A stretch of DNA of 64,000 nucleotides, taken from Novosphingobium subterraneum. Lineage in GTDB: Bacteria; Pseudomonadota; Alphaproteobacteria; Sphingomonadales; Sphingomonadaceae. Positions within the stretch are counted from its first letter, which is position 1, and every line of letters starts with the position of its first letter. The notes beneath the pieces were generated by a model. That model was given only the letters and a program-made list of their open reading frames with translations, was not told the origin of the DNA and made no database searches. Positions 8,146-17,717 of the stretch are shown here, one piece after another. The stretch covers positions 1 to 64,000 of the forward strand of contig NZ_JRVC01000004.1 of assembly GCF_000807925.1 (NCBI RefSeq). The letters run 5' to 3'. The position numbers were made by a program, and so were the translations under genes.

Positions 8146-8267
8146 GTTTTCTGCCACTTTTGGCTGACATAGTTGTAATTAATACTTTCGACAGCGGCTG
8201 ATTCCGTCGGCTAGGGAACGATCCCAAGTCGCTCATAAAAACTGATTCCCTGTCCGGAGTTCGCACA

Positions 8268-10115
8268 ATGCCCCCCTATCGTTCACGCACCACCACCCAT
8301 GGCCGCAACATGGCGGGCGCGCGCGGACTTTGGCGCGCAACAGGCATGAAGGACGAGGACTTCGGCAAGCCGATCATCGCGGTGGTCAATTCGTTCACGC
8401 AGTTCGTGCCGGGCCATGTCCACCTCAAGGACCTCGGCCAGATGGTGGCGCGCGAGATCGAGGCGGCTGGCGGCGTTGCCAAGGAATTCAATACCATCGC
8501 GGTCGATGACGGGATCGCCATGGGCCACGACGGCATGCTCTATTCATTGCCGAGCCGTGACCTGATCGCCGACAGCGTGGAATACATGGTCAACGCCCAT
8601 TGCGCCGACGCGATGGTCTGCATTTCCAACTGCGACAAGATCACGCCTGGCATGCTGATGGCGGCAATGCGGATCAACATTCCGGTCGTGTTCGTCTCGG
8701 GCGGGCCGATGGAAGCGGGCAAGGTAATCCTCAAGGGGAAGGAGCACGCGCTCGATCTGGTCGACGCTATGGTGGCCGCGGCCGACGACACGATGACCGA
8801 CGAGGAAGTGACTGCGATCGAGCGGTCGGCCTGCCCGACCTGCGGTTCGTGCTCGGGCATGTTCACGGCCAATTCGATGAACTGCCTGACCGAGGCGCTG
8901 GGTCTTTCGCTGCCGGGCAATGGCTCGACGCTGGCTACCCACGCTGATCGCAAGCGCCTGTTCCTCGAAGCGGGGCGCCTCGCCGTGGACCTGTGCAAGC
9001 GCTACTACGAGGAGGACGATGCCAGCGTCCTGCCGCGCTCGATTGCCAGTTTCGATGCGTTCGAGAATGCGGTTTGCCTCGATATCGCGATGGGCGGTTC
9101 GACCAACACGGTGCTGCACCTGCTGGCGGCGGCGCACGAAGCGGGCGTGAACTTCACGATGTCGGACATCGATCGGCTGAGCCGTCGGGTGCCGTGCCTG
9201 TCGAAGGTCGCGCCGGCCAAGAACGACGTGCATATGGAGGACGTCCACCGGGCGGGTGGCATCTACGCCATTCTTGGAGAGCTGGATCGTGCGGGCCTGA
9301 TCCACACGCACCTGCCGACCGTGCACAGCCGCACGCTGGCCGAAGCGCTGGATCGCTGGGACATCAAGCGCACCAATTCGCCAAGCGTGCAGGAATTCTT
9401 CAAGGCGGCGCCGGGCGGCGTGCCGACGCAGGTGGCGTTCTCGCAGGACCGTCGCTGGAAGGAACTGGACCTTGACCGCGAGACCGGCGTGATCCGTTCG
9501 GCCGAACACGCCTTCAGCAAGGACGGCGGGCTTGCCGTGCTCTATGGCAACATCGCGCGCGATGGCTGCATCGTGAAGACGGCGGGCGTTGACGAGAAGA
9601 TCCACAAGTTCTCGGGGCCGGCCAAGGTCTATGAAAGCCAGGACGCGGCGGTGACGGCGATCCTGACCGGGCAGGTCGTGGCAGGGGACGTGGTGGTGAT
9701 CCGCTATGAAGGGCCGAAGGGCGGCCCGGGCATGCAGGAAATGCTCTATCCCACCAGCTACCTCAAGTCGAAGGGGCTGGGCGCGGCGTGCGCACTGCTG
9801 ACCGACGGGCGCTTTTCGGGCGGGACTTCGGGCCTTTCCATCGGCCATGCCTCGCCGGAAGCGGCCGAGGGTGGCGAGATCGGGTTGGTCCAGAACGGCG
9901 ACATGATCGAGATCGACATCCCAAACCGCACCATCCATCTGGCGGTGAGCGACGAGGAATTGTCGCACCGTCGTGCGGCCCAGGACGCCAAGGGCTGGAA
10001 GCCGGCGCAGGAGCGGCCGCGCCAGATCTCGACGGCGCTCAAGGCCTATGCCGCGATGACCACCAGCGCGGCGCGCGGTGCGGTGCGCGACCTCAAGCAG
10101 CTGGGCATCGACTGA
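8268..10115 (+). CDS. ilvD: Dihydroxy-acid dehydratase
   Basis: IlvD dehydrates 2,3-dihydroxy-acids to 2-keto acids in valine, leucine and isoleucine synthesis. The 615-residue protein has the E. coli-type start [19 protein letters not shown], cluster cysteines C122 (SNCDK) and C195 ([11 protein letters not shown]), and [12 protein letters not shown] near the C terminus. Position 49, a cluster cysteine in the 2Fe-2S type, lies in VPGHVHL, so this is the 4Fe-4S type. The 122-base upstream gap holds an AT-rich promoter-like stretch. Its stop overlaps the next start (TGATG). Confidence 0.97.
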   Translation: MPPYRSRTTTHGRNMAGARGLWRATGMKDEDFGKPIIAVVNSFTQFVPGHVHLKDLGQMVAREIEAAGGVAKEFNTIAVDDGIAMGHDGMLYSLPSRDLIADSVEYMVNAHCADAMVCISNCDKITPGMLMAAMRINIPVVFVSGGPMEAGKVILKGKEHALDLVDAMVAAADDTMTDEEVTAIERSACPTCGSCSGMFTANSMNCLTEALGLSLPGNGSTLATHADRKRLFLEAGRLAVDLCKRYYEEDDASVLPRSIASFDAFENAVCLDIAMGGSTNTVLHLLAAAHEAGVNFTMSDIDRLSRRVPCLSKVAPAKNDVHMEDVHRAGGIYAILGELDRAGLIHTHLPTVHSRTLAEALDRWDIKRTNSPSVQEFFKAAPGGVPTQVAFSQDRRWKELDLDRETGVIRSAEHAFSKDGGLAVLYGNIARDGCIVKTAGVDEKIHKFSGPAKVYESQDAAVTAILTGQVVAGDVVVIRYEGPKGGPGMQEMLYPTSYLKSKGLGAACALLTDGRFSGGTSGLSIGHASPEAAEGGEIGLVQNGDMIEIDIPNRTIHLAVSDEELSHRRAAQDAKGWKPAQERPRQISTALKAYAAMTTSAARGAVRDLKQLGID

Positions 10116-10471
10116 TGCGCAAGGGGCTGCCAGCGCTGCTGATCTGCGGGGTGCTGGCTGCCTGCTCAAAGGCCGAGGACGCGCCGAAGGGGCGGGTGAT
10201 CGATTGCGCAGTGGGCGGATCGGCGAAGTTCCTGCCGGAATGCTTTGTCGAGGACTCGCGCGTGGGTGGCAAGCGCTTCCTGACCGTGCGGCACAAGGCC
10301 GGGGGTTTTCGCCGGTTTGAGATGGTGAACGACGGGCGCGGCGTGGTATCGGCTGACGGGGCCGACGAGGCGACGGCGCAGTGGTCGTCGCAAGGCGTGC
10401 TCGAAGTTTCGGTCGCGGGAGACCGCTATCGCTTTCCGGCAAGGATGAAGGACGATGCCCCGCTGCCGTGA
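10115..10471 (+). CDS. Small lipoprotein, function unknown
   Basis: The ATG overlaps the ilvD stop (TGATG). The 118-residue product begins [17 protein letters not shown], a signal peptide with lipobox LAAC, so it should be an outer- or inner-membrane lipoprotein. The remaining part is about 100 residues with two further cysteines (CAVGG and ECF) and predicted beta strands, and no family I recognise. It overlaps the following NAD(P)H-hydrate repair gene by 17 bases, so it is fixed between two metabolic genes in one operon. Confidence 0.75.
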   Translation: MRKGLPALLICGVLAACSKAEDAPKGRVIDCAVGGSAKFLPECFVEDSRVGGKRFLTVRHKAGGFRRFEMVNDGRGVVSADGADEATAQWSSQGVLEVSVAGDRYRFPARMKDDAPLP

Positions 10472-11897
10472 GCCTGTGCTTTCGCAAGTACTCACAGTGG
10501 CGCAGATGCGCGCCGCAGAGGAGGACCTGATTGCGGCGGGCTCGACTGTCGATGCGCTGATGCAACTGGCCGGGCGCGGGGCGGGCGAGTGGGTACGCCG
10601 GATCGCGGGCGGCGGTTCGGTTACCGTGCTGTGCGGGCCGGGCAACAACGGCGGCGATGGCTGGGTCATCGCCGAATACCTTCGCGAACATGGCAATGCC
10701 GTGCAGGTCGTGCAGGCGCGCGAGCCGGTGACGGATGCGGCGCGCAATGCCAAGGCCCTGTATCGCGGGGCGGTCGTTTCGGCGGGAAGTGTGACGGCGG
10801 GGGACGTGTTCGTCGACTGCCTGTTCGGAAGCGGGCTGACGCGCGCCTTGCCGGATGATCTTCTTGCCCTGCTGTGCGATTTGGCGGCGCTGCATCGCCA
10901 TCGCATTGCGATTGATCTGCCGAGCGGAATCGAAAGTGACAGCGGCGCCGCGCTGAATGAGGGCTTGCCGGAGTGGTCGTTGACAGTGGCGCTGGGGGCG
11001 TGGAAGCATGCCCACTTTGCCATGCCTGCCTGTTCGAAGATGGGCGCGGTCAGGCTGGTTGATATCGGCGTGGCGGCACTGCCGGGCGCGGCGCGGGTCC
11101 TGGCGAAACCGAAGCTGGAGGCACCTGCAGCCGATGCGCACAAGTACCGGCGCGGGATGCTCGGGATCGTCGCCGGAGAGATGCCAGGCGCAGCCTTGCT
11201 GGCGGCGACGGCCGCGCTGCGGGCAGGGGCGGGATACGTGAAGCTTGCAGCGCAGGCAGCGCCCTTGGTGGTCCCGCCGGAGTTGGTGGTGACCGGCGAC
11301 GCTGCGGGAATGCTGGCCGACGCGCGGACCTCGGCGCTACTGGTAGGGCCGGGTCTGGGCCGGTCTGATGAAGCGTCGCGCCTGCTCGCTGCTGCGCTCC
11401 ATGCTGGCCGACCGACAGTGGTGGATGCCGATGCGCTGGTCTTGTTGCGACCGGCGATGTTGTCTGGTGCACAATGCATTCTGACCCCGCACGAGGGCGA
11501 GATGAGCGCGCTGGAGCGGGCTTTCGGGCTGTCAGGGGCTGGCTTGCGGCGAGATCGCGCGCTCGCTCTGGCTGAGGTTTCAGGCGCGGTCGTGGTGCTG
11601 AAAGGGCCGGATACGCTGATTGCCGCGCCCGGTGGCGAGACTGTTCTGGCACCGCGCGCTTCATCGTGGCTTTCGGTGGCAGGGACGGGCGACGTCCTGG
11701 CGGGAGCCATCGCCAGCCGCCTTGCCACGCATTGTCAGGACTTGGAGCAAGCCTTGCGCGCCGCCGAAGAAGGCCTATGGCTCCACGGCGAAGCGGCGCG
11801 GCTGTGCGGGCCTGCGTTCACGGCCGGAGAACTGGCCCATGCCGTGCAGGCAGCGCTGAAGGCCTGCCACGGAGGTGGCTACGAAGGAACTTCTTGA
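10455..11897 (+). CDS. nnr: Bifunctional NAD(P)H-hydrate epimerase/dehydratase
   Basis: This metabolite repair enzyme epimerises damaged NAD(P)HX and dehydrates the S-form back to NAD(P)H using ADP. The N-terminal domain (about 1-210) has CGPGNNGGDGWVIAEYL, the YjeF_N signature. The C-terminal ribokinase-like domain has HKYRRGMLGIVAG, TPHEGEMSALE and the ADP-binding VAGTGDVLAGAIASRLA. At 480 residues it has the normal fused length. I took the ATG at 10455; GTG at 10476 is also possible. It directly abuts the RNA methyltransferase gene. Confidence 0.94.
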   Translation: MPRCREPVLSQVLTVAQMRAAEEDLIAAGSTVDALMQLAGRGAGEWVRRIAGGGSVTVLCGPGNNGGDGWVIAEYLREHGNAVQVVQAREPVTDAARNAKALYRGAVVSAGSVTAGDVFVDCLFGSGLTRALPDDLLALLCDLAALHRHRIAIDLPSGIESDSGAALNEGLPEWSLTVALGAWKHAHFAMPACSKMGAVRLVDIGVAALPGAARVLAKPKLEAPAADAHKYRRGMLGIVAGEMPGAALLAATAALRAGAGYVKLAAQAAPLVVPPELVVTGDAAGMLADARTSALLVGPGLGRSDEASRLLAAALHAGRPTVVDADALVLLRPAMLSGAQCILTPHEGEMSALERAFGLSGAGLRRDRALALAEVSGAVVVLKGPDTLIAAPGGETVLAPRASSWLSVAGTGDVLAGAIASRLATHCQDLEQALRAAEEGLWLHGEAARLCGPAFTAGELAHAVQAALKACHGGGYEGTS

Positions 11898-13103
11898 ATG
11901 AGCGAGTCAGATCTGATCGTGCGTGTTGCCGCCAAGGGGGAAGGCGCAACGGCAGACGGCAGATACGCGGCGCTGGCGGCTCCCGGCGATGTGCTGCAGG
12001 CTGATGGTTCGCTGGTGCACGGTCCCAACCACGTCGATCCGCCGTGTCGGCACTTTCCCGCCTGCGGCGGTTGCCAGTTGCAGCACCTGTCCGAGAATGC
12101 GCTGGCCGAATACGTGCACGATCGCGTCGTAGGTGCGGCGAAGGGACAGGGGATCGCGGACGTGGTAGCCACGGCGGCGCACATCTCCCCGCCACGTTCG
12201 CGCAGAAGGGCGACCTTGCATGCGCAGGCGATCGGCAAGCGCGTGGTCATCGGGTTTCGCGAGCAGGGTTCGCACAAGATCGTCGACATGCGCGAGTGCC
12301 ATGTTCTGGCGCCTGAACTGTTTGCACTGGTAGCGCCCCTGCGCGCCCTGCTCGAGGAATGGGGCGACCGCAAGCTGGCGGTCGATATCGAGCTGGCGCT
12401 GGCCGATCAGGGTGTGTCCGTCGGCTTGAAGGGGCTGACTGCCGAAGGTCTGGCGAAGACCGAAGCCTTGCTCGACTTTGCGCGGGCCAACAGCCTGGCG
12501 CGGCTGACGATGGATTCTGGCTATGGCGCCGAGGGCGTGTGGGAGCCGGAGCCGGTAACGGTCACCCTTGGCGGGACGCCGGTTTCGCTGCCGCCCGGAG
12601 CTTTCCTGCAGGCGACTGCCGATGGCGAGGCAGCGCTTGTGGGTGCGGCGCGCGAATGGCTGGCCGGGGCACCCACGGTGGCGGATCTGTTTTCAGGGCT
12701 TGGCACCTTCGCCTTTGCCCTTGCGGGTCCGAAGACAAAGGTGCTGGCAGCCGAAGCGGCGCGCGATGCGCATCTTGCCTGCCAGGCGGCGGCGCGAATG
12801 AACGGTCGACCGGTCCATCCGCTGCACCGGGACCTGTTCCGCAATCCGCTGCGGGTGGAAGAACTGGATCGCTTTGCATCCGTCGTGCTCGATCCACCAC
12901 GGGCGGGCGCGGAGGAGCAGGTGGAGCAGATCGCCCTGAGCAAGGTTGCGCGCGTGGTCTATATCAGCTGCAACCCCGCGAGCTGGGCGCGCGACGCGGT
13001 CAAGCTGATCTCGGGCGGTTACAGGCTGGCGGAGCTGCGGCCGGTGGGCCAGTTCCGCTGGTCGACGCACGTGGAGCTCGCCAGCCTGTTCGTCCGCGAT
13101 TGA
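11898..13103 (+). CDS. TrmA/RlmD-type RNA (uracil-5) methyltransferase
   Basis: A SAM-dependent enzyme of COG2265, which forms 5-methyluridine in tRNA or 23S rRNA. Cysteines C50, C56 and C59 (PPCRHFPACGGCQLQHL), with C100 in MRECHV as the likely fourth ligand, match the Fe-S cluster of RlmD-type members. The SAM loop is DLFSGLGTFAFAL, and the catalytic cysteine is C358 in YISCNPASWARD, with the general-base glutamate in THVELASLF. The ATG follows the preceding stop with no gap. Whether it acts on rRNA or tRNA cannot be told here. Confidence 0.9.
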   Translation: MSESDLIVRVAAKGEGATADGRYAALAAPGDVLQADGSLVHGPNHVDPPCRHFPACGGCQLQHLSENALAEYVHDRVVGAAKGQGIADVVATAAHISPPRSRRRATLHAQAIGKRVVIGFREQGSHKIVDMRECHVLAPELFALVAPLRALLEEWGDRKLAVDIELALADQGVSVGLKGLTAEGLAKTEALLDFARANSLARLTMDSGYGAEGVWEPEPVTVTLGGTPVSLPPGAFLQATADGEAALVGAAREWLAGAPTVADLFSGLGTFAFALAGPKTKVLAAEAARDAHLACQAAARMNGRPVHPLHRDLFRNPLRVEELDRFASVVLDPPRAGAEEQVEQIALSKVARVVYISCNPASWARDAVKLISGGYRLAELRPVGQFRWSTHVELASLFVRD

Positions 13104-13104
13104 A

Positions 13105-13545
13105 TCAGGCGGCGAAGACGATCTTCGCGGCGTGGTAGATCAGCGCCATGAGCGCGACGCTCGACAGCGAGAACAGGATGAAGCGGACCATGACCTTGTT
13201 CACGGTCGCCTGCACCAGTGAGTGGACAACGCGCAAGGCTACATAGGCCCATGCCACAGTCGCGCTGGTGCCGTTGCCGGCCCCTGCGACAGCGATGACG
13301 AGGCAGACCGCGTAGAACAGCGTCGGCGCTTCGTGCAGGTGGTTGTAGTTGTGGGCCTTCCATTGGACGCTGGCGGGAAGCAGATCGTCGAGCGTCCTGG
13401 TGGGGTCCTTGGCGAGACTGTCTGGATCGAGCTTTGCCGCATTCATGGCCGGAATGCGGGTGACGTACATCCACAGCCACATGACCATGGTCCACGCCAT
13501 CAGTGCAACGGCAGGTTGCAGGATATGGGCAATCTTCATTGGCAT
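13105..13545 (-). CDS. MAPEG family membrane protein (copy A)
   Basis: This 146-residue protein has four likely membrane helices and the MAPEG core WKAHNYNHLHEAPTLFYA, where the N-x2-E-x2-P pattern of the glutathione-binding family is visible, followed by LRVVHSLVQATVN. MAPEG proteins include membrane glutathione transferases, but many bacterial members have no proven activity. GGGGAGA precedes ATGCCAATG. The neighbouring gene upstream (13565-13996) is a clear paralogue, so the pair arose by tandem duplication and probably shares one transcript. It converges with the methyltransferase gene, with one base between them. Confidence 0.85.
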   Translation of the reverse strand: MPMKIAHILQPAVALMAWTMVMWLWMYVTRIPAMNAAKLDPDSLAKDPTRTLDDLLPASVQWKAHNYNHLHEAPTLFYAVCLVIAVAGAGNGTSATVAWAYVALRVVHSLVQATVNKVMVRFILFSLSSVALMALIYHAAKIVFAA

Positions 13546-13564
13546 TCTCCCCCTTTTTTATGGC

Positions 13565-13996
13565 TTATCCGTGGCCCATGGTCGCTCCCAGCGCGCGCAG
13601 GGCCAGCCCGATCAGGCACAGCGTTGACAAAAGGAACAGGCTGAAGCGCACAGGCACGCGGTTGACGGTTGCCTGCCAGATCGAGTGGACGATGCGCAGG
13701 ACAACGTAGCCCCATGCCAGCATGACATCGAGCGAGGCCGACCCCATGATCGCAAGGATCATCACGGTGGCGTAGAACAGCGTCGGCTGTTCCATGAGGT
13801 GGCTGTAGTTGTGCGCCTTCCAGTTGATCTCGTCGGGCAGCACGCCTTCGAGGTCCTGTCCGCGCCCGCCGGGCTTGGCTTTGCCGAGGCCACCCTTTTG
13901 CTTGAGGGCTGGCAGCCGCGTTCCGGCCATCCAGAACAGCATGACAATCGACCACAGCACAAGCACCGCGGCGGGCGTGAGGATTTGCGCCTGCAT
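13565..13996 (-). CDS. MAPEG family membrane protein (copy B)
   Basis: A paralogue of the gene just downstream: 143 residues, the same WKAHNYSHLMEQPTLFYA core, LRIVHSIWQATVNRVPVRF and four hydrophobic helices. The loop before the core differs (KQKGGLGKAKPGGRGQD, basic and glycine-rich here). An SD-like GGGGGAGATC precedes the ATG. The proteins may form hetero- or homotrimers as MAPEG enzymes do, which is inference. Confidence 0.85.
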   Translation of the reverse strand: MQAQILTPAAVLVLWSIVMLFWMAGTRLPALKQKGGLGKAKPGGRGQDLEGVLPDEINWKAHNYSHLMEQPTLFYATVMILAIMGSASLDVMLAWGYVVLRIVHSIWQATVNRVPVRFSLFLLSTLCLIGLALRALGATMGHG

Positions 13997-14060
13997 CTTC
14001 AGATCTCCCCCGAGAATTGCCGGGAGAGTGCGAGGTGCGAGTTAGATTGTCAAATGCAAC

Positions 14061-15071
14061 TTATCCGTGGTGCGCAATCACTTGGGCAAAGGCGGCCGGG
14101 TCGACGTTGCCGCCCGAGAGCAGGACGGCGGTACGGCCATCTGCTGCCACCTTGCCGGCGAGCAACGCGGCGAGGCCTGCTGCTCCGCCCGGCTCGACGA
14201 CCAGCCTCAGCTTGCTGAAGGCATAGCGCTGGGCGGCGCGCACTTCCGCTTCGGTTACGCTCAAGCCCCTGAGGCCCCGCGCGGAGAGGACGGCGAAGTT
14301 GATGGGGAAGGTGGCGGGCGTCTGCAGCGCGTCGCACGCTGTGGGAGGGGCGTCGCGAGGGACGCGCTGGATCGCGCCACTGACGAGGCTCCGGGCGACA
14401 TCGTCCCAGCCATCGGGTTCGACGGGCACGATCTCGGCGTCGGGCAGGGCAAGGGCGAGACCGGCAGCAAGGCCGCCGCCGCCGCAGGGCGTGACGACGC
14501 GGGTCGGCCCGCCATCGGCGAAACATTCCATCTGCGCGGCCAGTTCGATTCCGGCGCTGCCCTGACCTTCAATCACCCATGGATCGCCAAAGGCATGGAC
14601 AAGCGTTGCCCCGCTTTGCGCAACAAGTGTAGCGGCCACGGCATCGCGATCCTCGCCGCCGGGCCGATCATAGAGCACGACGTCTGCGCCAAGCTCGCGC
14701 GTGGCGGCGAGTTTCACTTGCGGCGCGTCATTGGGCATCACGATCCGGGCCGCAATGCCGAGCCGGCGGGCGGCCCAGGCCACGCCTTGCGCGTGGTTGC
14801 CGCTCGATACGGCGATGACGCCGCGGCTGCGCTCGTCATCGGTCAGGTCAGACAGCCGGTGCCACGCGCCGCGAATCTTGAAGGCGCCGACGGGCTGGAG
14901 GCATTCGGCCTTGCACCACACGGTTCCGCCGTTCGGCAGTTCAAGCGGAAGCAGCGGCGTTTGCGGCAGAAGCTGCGCCATCTTTTCCGCAGCGCGAAGG
15001 ACCCCTGCGCGGGTGGGAGCGCGTGTTGCGACAGAAGTACTTGGGCCAATATCGGGACTTGGGTTTGTCAT
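14061..15071 (-). CDS. PLP-dependent serine/threonine dehydratase-like enzyme
   Basis: A fold-type II PLP enzyme of 336 residues with the lysine motif LQPVGAFKIRGAW, SSGNHAQGVAWAAR, the PLP-phosphate loop CGGGGLAAGLA, and LLSGGNVD near the end. It lacks the C-terminal ACT regulatory domain of biosynthetic IlvA, so it is more like catabolic threonine dehydratase or serine racemase. Substrate choice (serine, threonine, or 3-hydroxyaspartate) cannot be read from these motifs. The ATG at 15071 is divergent from the polyamine genes with 91 bases between. Confidence 0.85.
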   Translation of the reverse strand: MTNPSPDIGPSTSVATRAPTRAGVLRAAEKMAQLLPQTPLLPLELPNGGTVWCKAECLQPVGAFKIRGAWHRLSDLTDDERSRGVIAVSSGNHAQGVAWAARRLGIAARIVMPNDAPQVKLAATRELGADVVLYDRPGGEDRDAVAATLVAQSGATLVHAFGDPWVIEGQGSAGIELAAQMECFADGGPTRVVTPCGGGGLAAGLALALPDAEIVPVEPDGWDDVARSLVSGAIQRVPRDAPPTACDALQTPATFPINFAVLSARGLRGLSVTEAEVRAAQRYAFSKLRLVVEPGGAAGLAALLAGKVAADGRTAVLLSGGNVDPAAFAQVIAHHG

Positions 15072-15162
15072 GGCTCTACTCTAAAGGGCCTGCCCATGAA
15101 TGTCCTGCGCGTTCGATCGAGAGGTCCGGAACGCGACGGGACAAATGGCATTTGGAGCAATC

Positions 15163-16368
15163 ATGGCAAAAGTTCTCGTCATCGGCGCAGGCGGCGTCGG
15201 CTCGGTCGCGGTCCACAAGATGGCGATGAATTCTGACATCTTCACCGGCATTGCGCTGGCGAGCCGCACCAAGTCCAAGTGTAATGCCATTGCTGCTTCG
15301 GTGAAGGAGCGCACCGGAGTCACGATCGACACCTACCAGATCGACGCGGATGACGTTACCGCAACCACGGCGCTGATCAACGAGGTCAAGCCCGTCCTCG
15401 TCGTCAACCTCGCGCTGCCGTACCAGGATCTCAACATCATGGACGCCTGCCTTGCTGCCGGCGTCAACTACATGGACACCGCGAACTACGAACCGATCGA
15501 CGAGGCCAAGTTCGAATATTCGTGGCAGTGGGCCTATCAGGACAAGTTCAAGGAGGCGGGCCTGATGGCGCTGCTGGGATCGGGCTTCGATCCGGGCGTG
15601 ACCAGCGTCTTTGCCACCTGGTTGAAGAAGCACAAGCTCGACACTATCCGCACGCTCGACATCCTCGATTGCAACGGCGGCGATCATGGCCAGCACTTTG
15701 CCACCAACTTCAATCCGGAAATCAACATCCGCGAAGTGACCGCGCCTGCGCGGCACTACCTCAACGGTGAGTGGGTGGAGACGCCGGCGCTGACCATCCG
15801 CCAGCAGTTCGACTTCGAGGAAGTCGGCCCGAAGAACATGTACCTGATGTACCACGAGGAACTCGAAAGTCTCGCGCATCACCTGCCCGAGATCGAGCGC
15901 ATCCGCTTCTGGATGACCTTCGGCGATGCCTATATCACGCACCTCACAGTGCTGCAGAACGTGGGCATGACCCGGATCGATCCGGTGATCTACGAGGGCA
16001 AGGAAATCATCCCGCTGCAGTTCCTCAAGGCGGTGCTGCCCGAACCGGCTTCGCTCGGCCCCACGACCAAGGGCAAGACCAACATCGGCGATATCGCCAC
16101 GGGCCTGAAGGATGGAGAAGAGAAGACCTTCTACATCTACAACATCTGCGACCACGAGGACGCCTATCGCGAGACCGGCAACCAGGCGGTGAGCTACACC
16201 ACCGGCGTGCCCGCGATGATCGGCGCGGCGATGATGGTGCAGGGCATCTGGTCGGGCGCCGGCGTGTTCAACATGGAACAGTTCGATCCTGATCCCTACA
16301 TGGACATGCTCAACAAGCACGGGCTACCGTGGCAGGTGAAGGAATTGGCGGGTCCGCTGGCGTTCTGA
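15163..16368 (+). CDS. Carboxy(nor)spermidine synthase/dehydrogenase (saccharopine dehydrogenase family)
   Basis: The protein of 401 residues begins with the NAD(P) loop VIGAGGVGSVAVHKM and belongs to the saccharopine dehydrogenase-like group. Its immediate partner is a carboxynorspermidine decarboxylase, which identifies it as the enzyme that reductively condenses aspartate semialdehyde with putrescine (or diaminopropane). GGAG lies at proper distance from the ATG at 15163; an ATG at 15145 is weaker. A palindromic repeat separates it from the decarboxylase gene. Confidence 0.9.
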   Translation: MAKVLVIGAGGVGSVAVHKMAMNSDIFTGIALASRTKSKCNAIAASVKERTGVTIDTYQIDADDVTATTALINEVKPVLVVNLALPYQDLNIMDACLAAGVNYMDTANYEPIDEAKFEYSWQWAYQDKFKEAGLMALLGSGFDPGVTSVFATWLKKHKLDTIRTLDILDCNGGDHGQHFATNFNPEINIREVTAPARHYLNGEWVETPALTIRQQFDFEEVGPKNMYLMYHEELESLAHHLPEIERIRFWMTFGDAYITHLTVLQNVGMTRIDPVIYEGKEIIPLQFLKAVLPEPASLGPTTKGKTNIGDIATGLKDGEEKTFYIYNICDHEDAYRETGNQAVSYTTGVPAMIGAAMMVQGIWSGAGVFNMEQFDPDPYMDMLNKHGLPWQVKELAGPLAF

Positions 16369-16375
16369 TCTTTCT

Positions 16376-16453
16376 GCGTCCCCGCGAAGGTGGGGGCGTT
16401 CCACGTCTGATGCCGTTTTGGACGGAATGGGGCCCCCGCCTGCGCGGGGGTCC
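16376..16453. repeat. Imperfect palindromic intergenic repeat
   Basis: Arms at 16376-16397 and 16432-16453 pair at about 17 of 22 positions (CCCCGCGAAGGTGGGGGC with its near complement). The 34-base middle part GTTCCACGTCTGA...GGAATGG is typical of an extragenic palindrome family I recall in sphingomonads. It sits between the two spermidine genes and could act as an mRNA processing or attenuating hairpin. It differs in sequence from the repeat at 106-197. Confidence 0.6.
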
Positions 16454-16476
16454 ATTGTTTTGAAGTGAGGCTTAGC

Positions 16477-17676
16477 ATGGAAACCAGAGCGGGCGATCCG
16501 GGGGCTTTTGCGCAGTTTGACCTGAACCGGGTGGATAGCCCGGCGTTCGTCGTGGACGCGGCGAAATTGCGGGCCAATCTGGCGGTGCTGGCCGACGTGC
16601 GGGACCGCGCCGGGATCAAGCTGCTGGCGGCGCTCAAGGCGTTTTCGATGTGGAAGGTGGCGCCGATCGTCGGGGAGTATCTCGACGGCGTGTGCACGTC
16701 CGGCCTGTGGGAAGCCAAGCTGGCGGCCGAGCACTATTCGGGCGAGATCGCGACGTACTGCGCGGCCTACAAAGCTGAGGATCTGCCCGAGATCCTACGG
16801 CTATCGGATCATGTGATCTTCAATTCGCCCGGCCAGCATGCGCGCTTTGCGGGCGAGATCGCGGCAGCGCAGGCTGTCGGAGACAAGTTCGACATCGGCC
16901 TGAGGATCAATCCACTGCACGCCGAGGGCGAGGTGCCGCGTTATGACCCTTGCGCGCCGCATTCGCGTCTGGGCTTCCCGGTGGATCAGTTGTTGCCAAA
17001 ACACCTGGAAGGCGTATCGGGCCTGCATTTCCACACGCTGTGCGAGCAGGATTTCAAGCCATTGAAGCGCACATGGGAGGCGCTGGAGGCACGGATTGCG
17101 CCGTACTTCGGGCAGCTCAAGTGGCTGAACTTCGGCGGCGGCCACCACATCACCCGCGCCGATTACCAGCGTGAGGACCTGATCGCATTCCTGCGTGAGG
17201 TGAAGGCGCGCACGGGTTGCGAGATCTATCTGGAGCCGGGCGAGGCCGTGGCGCTGGATGCGGGAATTCTGGTCGGCACCGTACTCGACACGCACTGGAA
17301 CGGGATGCAGCTTGGGATTACCGACATTTCGGCGACCTGCCACATGCCCGACGTGATCGAGGCACCTTATCGTCCGGCAATGCTGGGCGAACTGCCCATC
17401 GACGAGTACGAGGATGGCGGGGAGGGAGGCGCTCCGGTGCGTCTTGGCGGGCCTTCGTGCCTCGCGGGTGATGTGATCGGCGATTACCGCAAGCCCGGGT
17501 TGGCGCAGCCGGGCACGCGCTTTGCGTTTCTCGATCAGGCGCATTACTCGATGGTCAAGACCACGACCTTCAACGGCGTGCCACTGCCGTCGATCTGGCT
17601 GTGGGACAGCAAGAGCGATGCGCTCGAGAAGGTGCGCGGCTTCACTTACGAGGACTTCCGCGACCGTCTTTCCTGA
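16477..17676 (+). CDS. nspC: Carboxynorspermidine decarboxylase
   Basis: A fold-type III PLP decarboxylase of 399 residues that releases spermidine (or norspermidine) from the carboxylated intermediate. K54 in LAALKAFSMW is the PLP lysine, HFHTLCEQ and NFGGGHHIT are family motifs, EPGEAVA binds PLP phosphate, and GGPSCLAGD holds the C-terminal cysteine. I chose the ATG at 16477 with GTGAGG before it. Together with the preceding dehydrogenase it forms the alternative spermidine pathway that does not need S-adenosylmethionine decarboxylase. Confidence 0.95.
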   Translation: METRAGDPGAFAQFDLNRVDSPAFVVDAAKLRANLAVLADVRDRAGIKLLAALKAFSMWKVAPIVGEYLDGVCTSGLWEAKLAAEHYSGEIATYCAAYKAEDLPEILRLSDHVIFNSPGQHARFAGEIAAAQAVGDKFDIGLRINPLHAEGEVPRYDPCAPHSRLGFPVDQLLPKHLEGVSGLHFHTLCEQDFKPLKRTWEALEARIAPYFGQLKWLNFGGGHHITRADYQREDLIAFLREVKARTGCEIYLEPGEAVALDAGILVGTVLDTHWNGMQLGITDISATCHMPDVIEAPYRPAMLGELPIDEYEDGGEGGAPVRLGGPSCLAGDVIGDYRKPGLAQPGTRFAFLDQAHYSMVKTTTFNGVPLPSIWLWDSKSDALEKVRGFTYEDFRDRLS

Positions 17677-17717
17677 GGCATGCTGCCTGCTGACAACAAT
17701 GTTGGCGGGAGAAGGCA

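Noticed and set aside
8544-11141. 865-residue minus-strand ORF opposite ilvD and nnr
   Set aside because: It covers three well-identified plus-strand genes and has arginine/histidine-rich composition without motifs. It arises from codon bias in GC-rich DNA.
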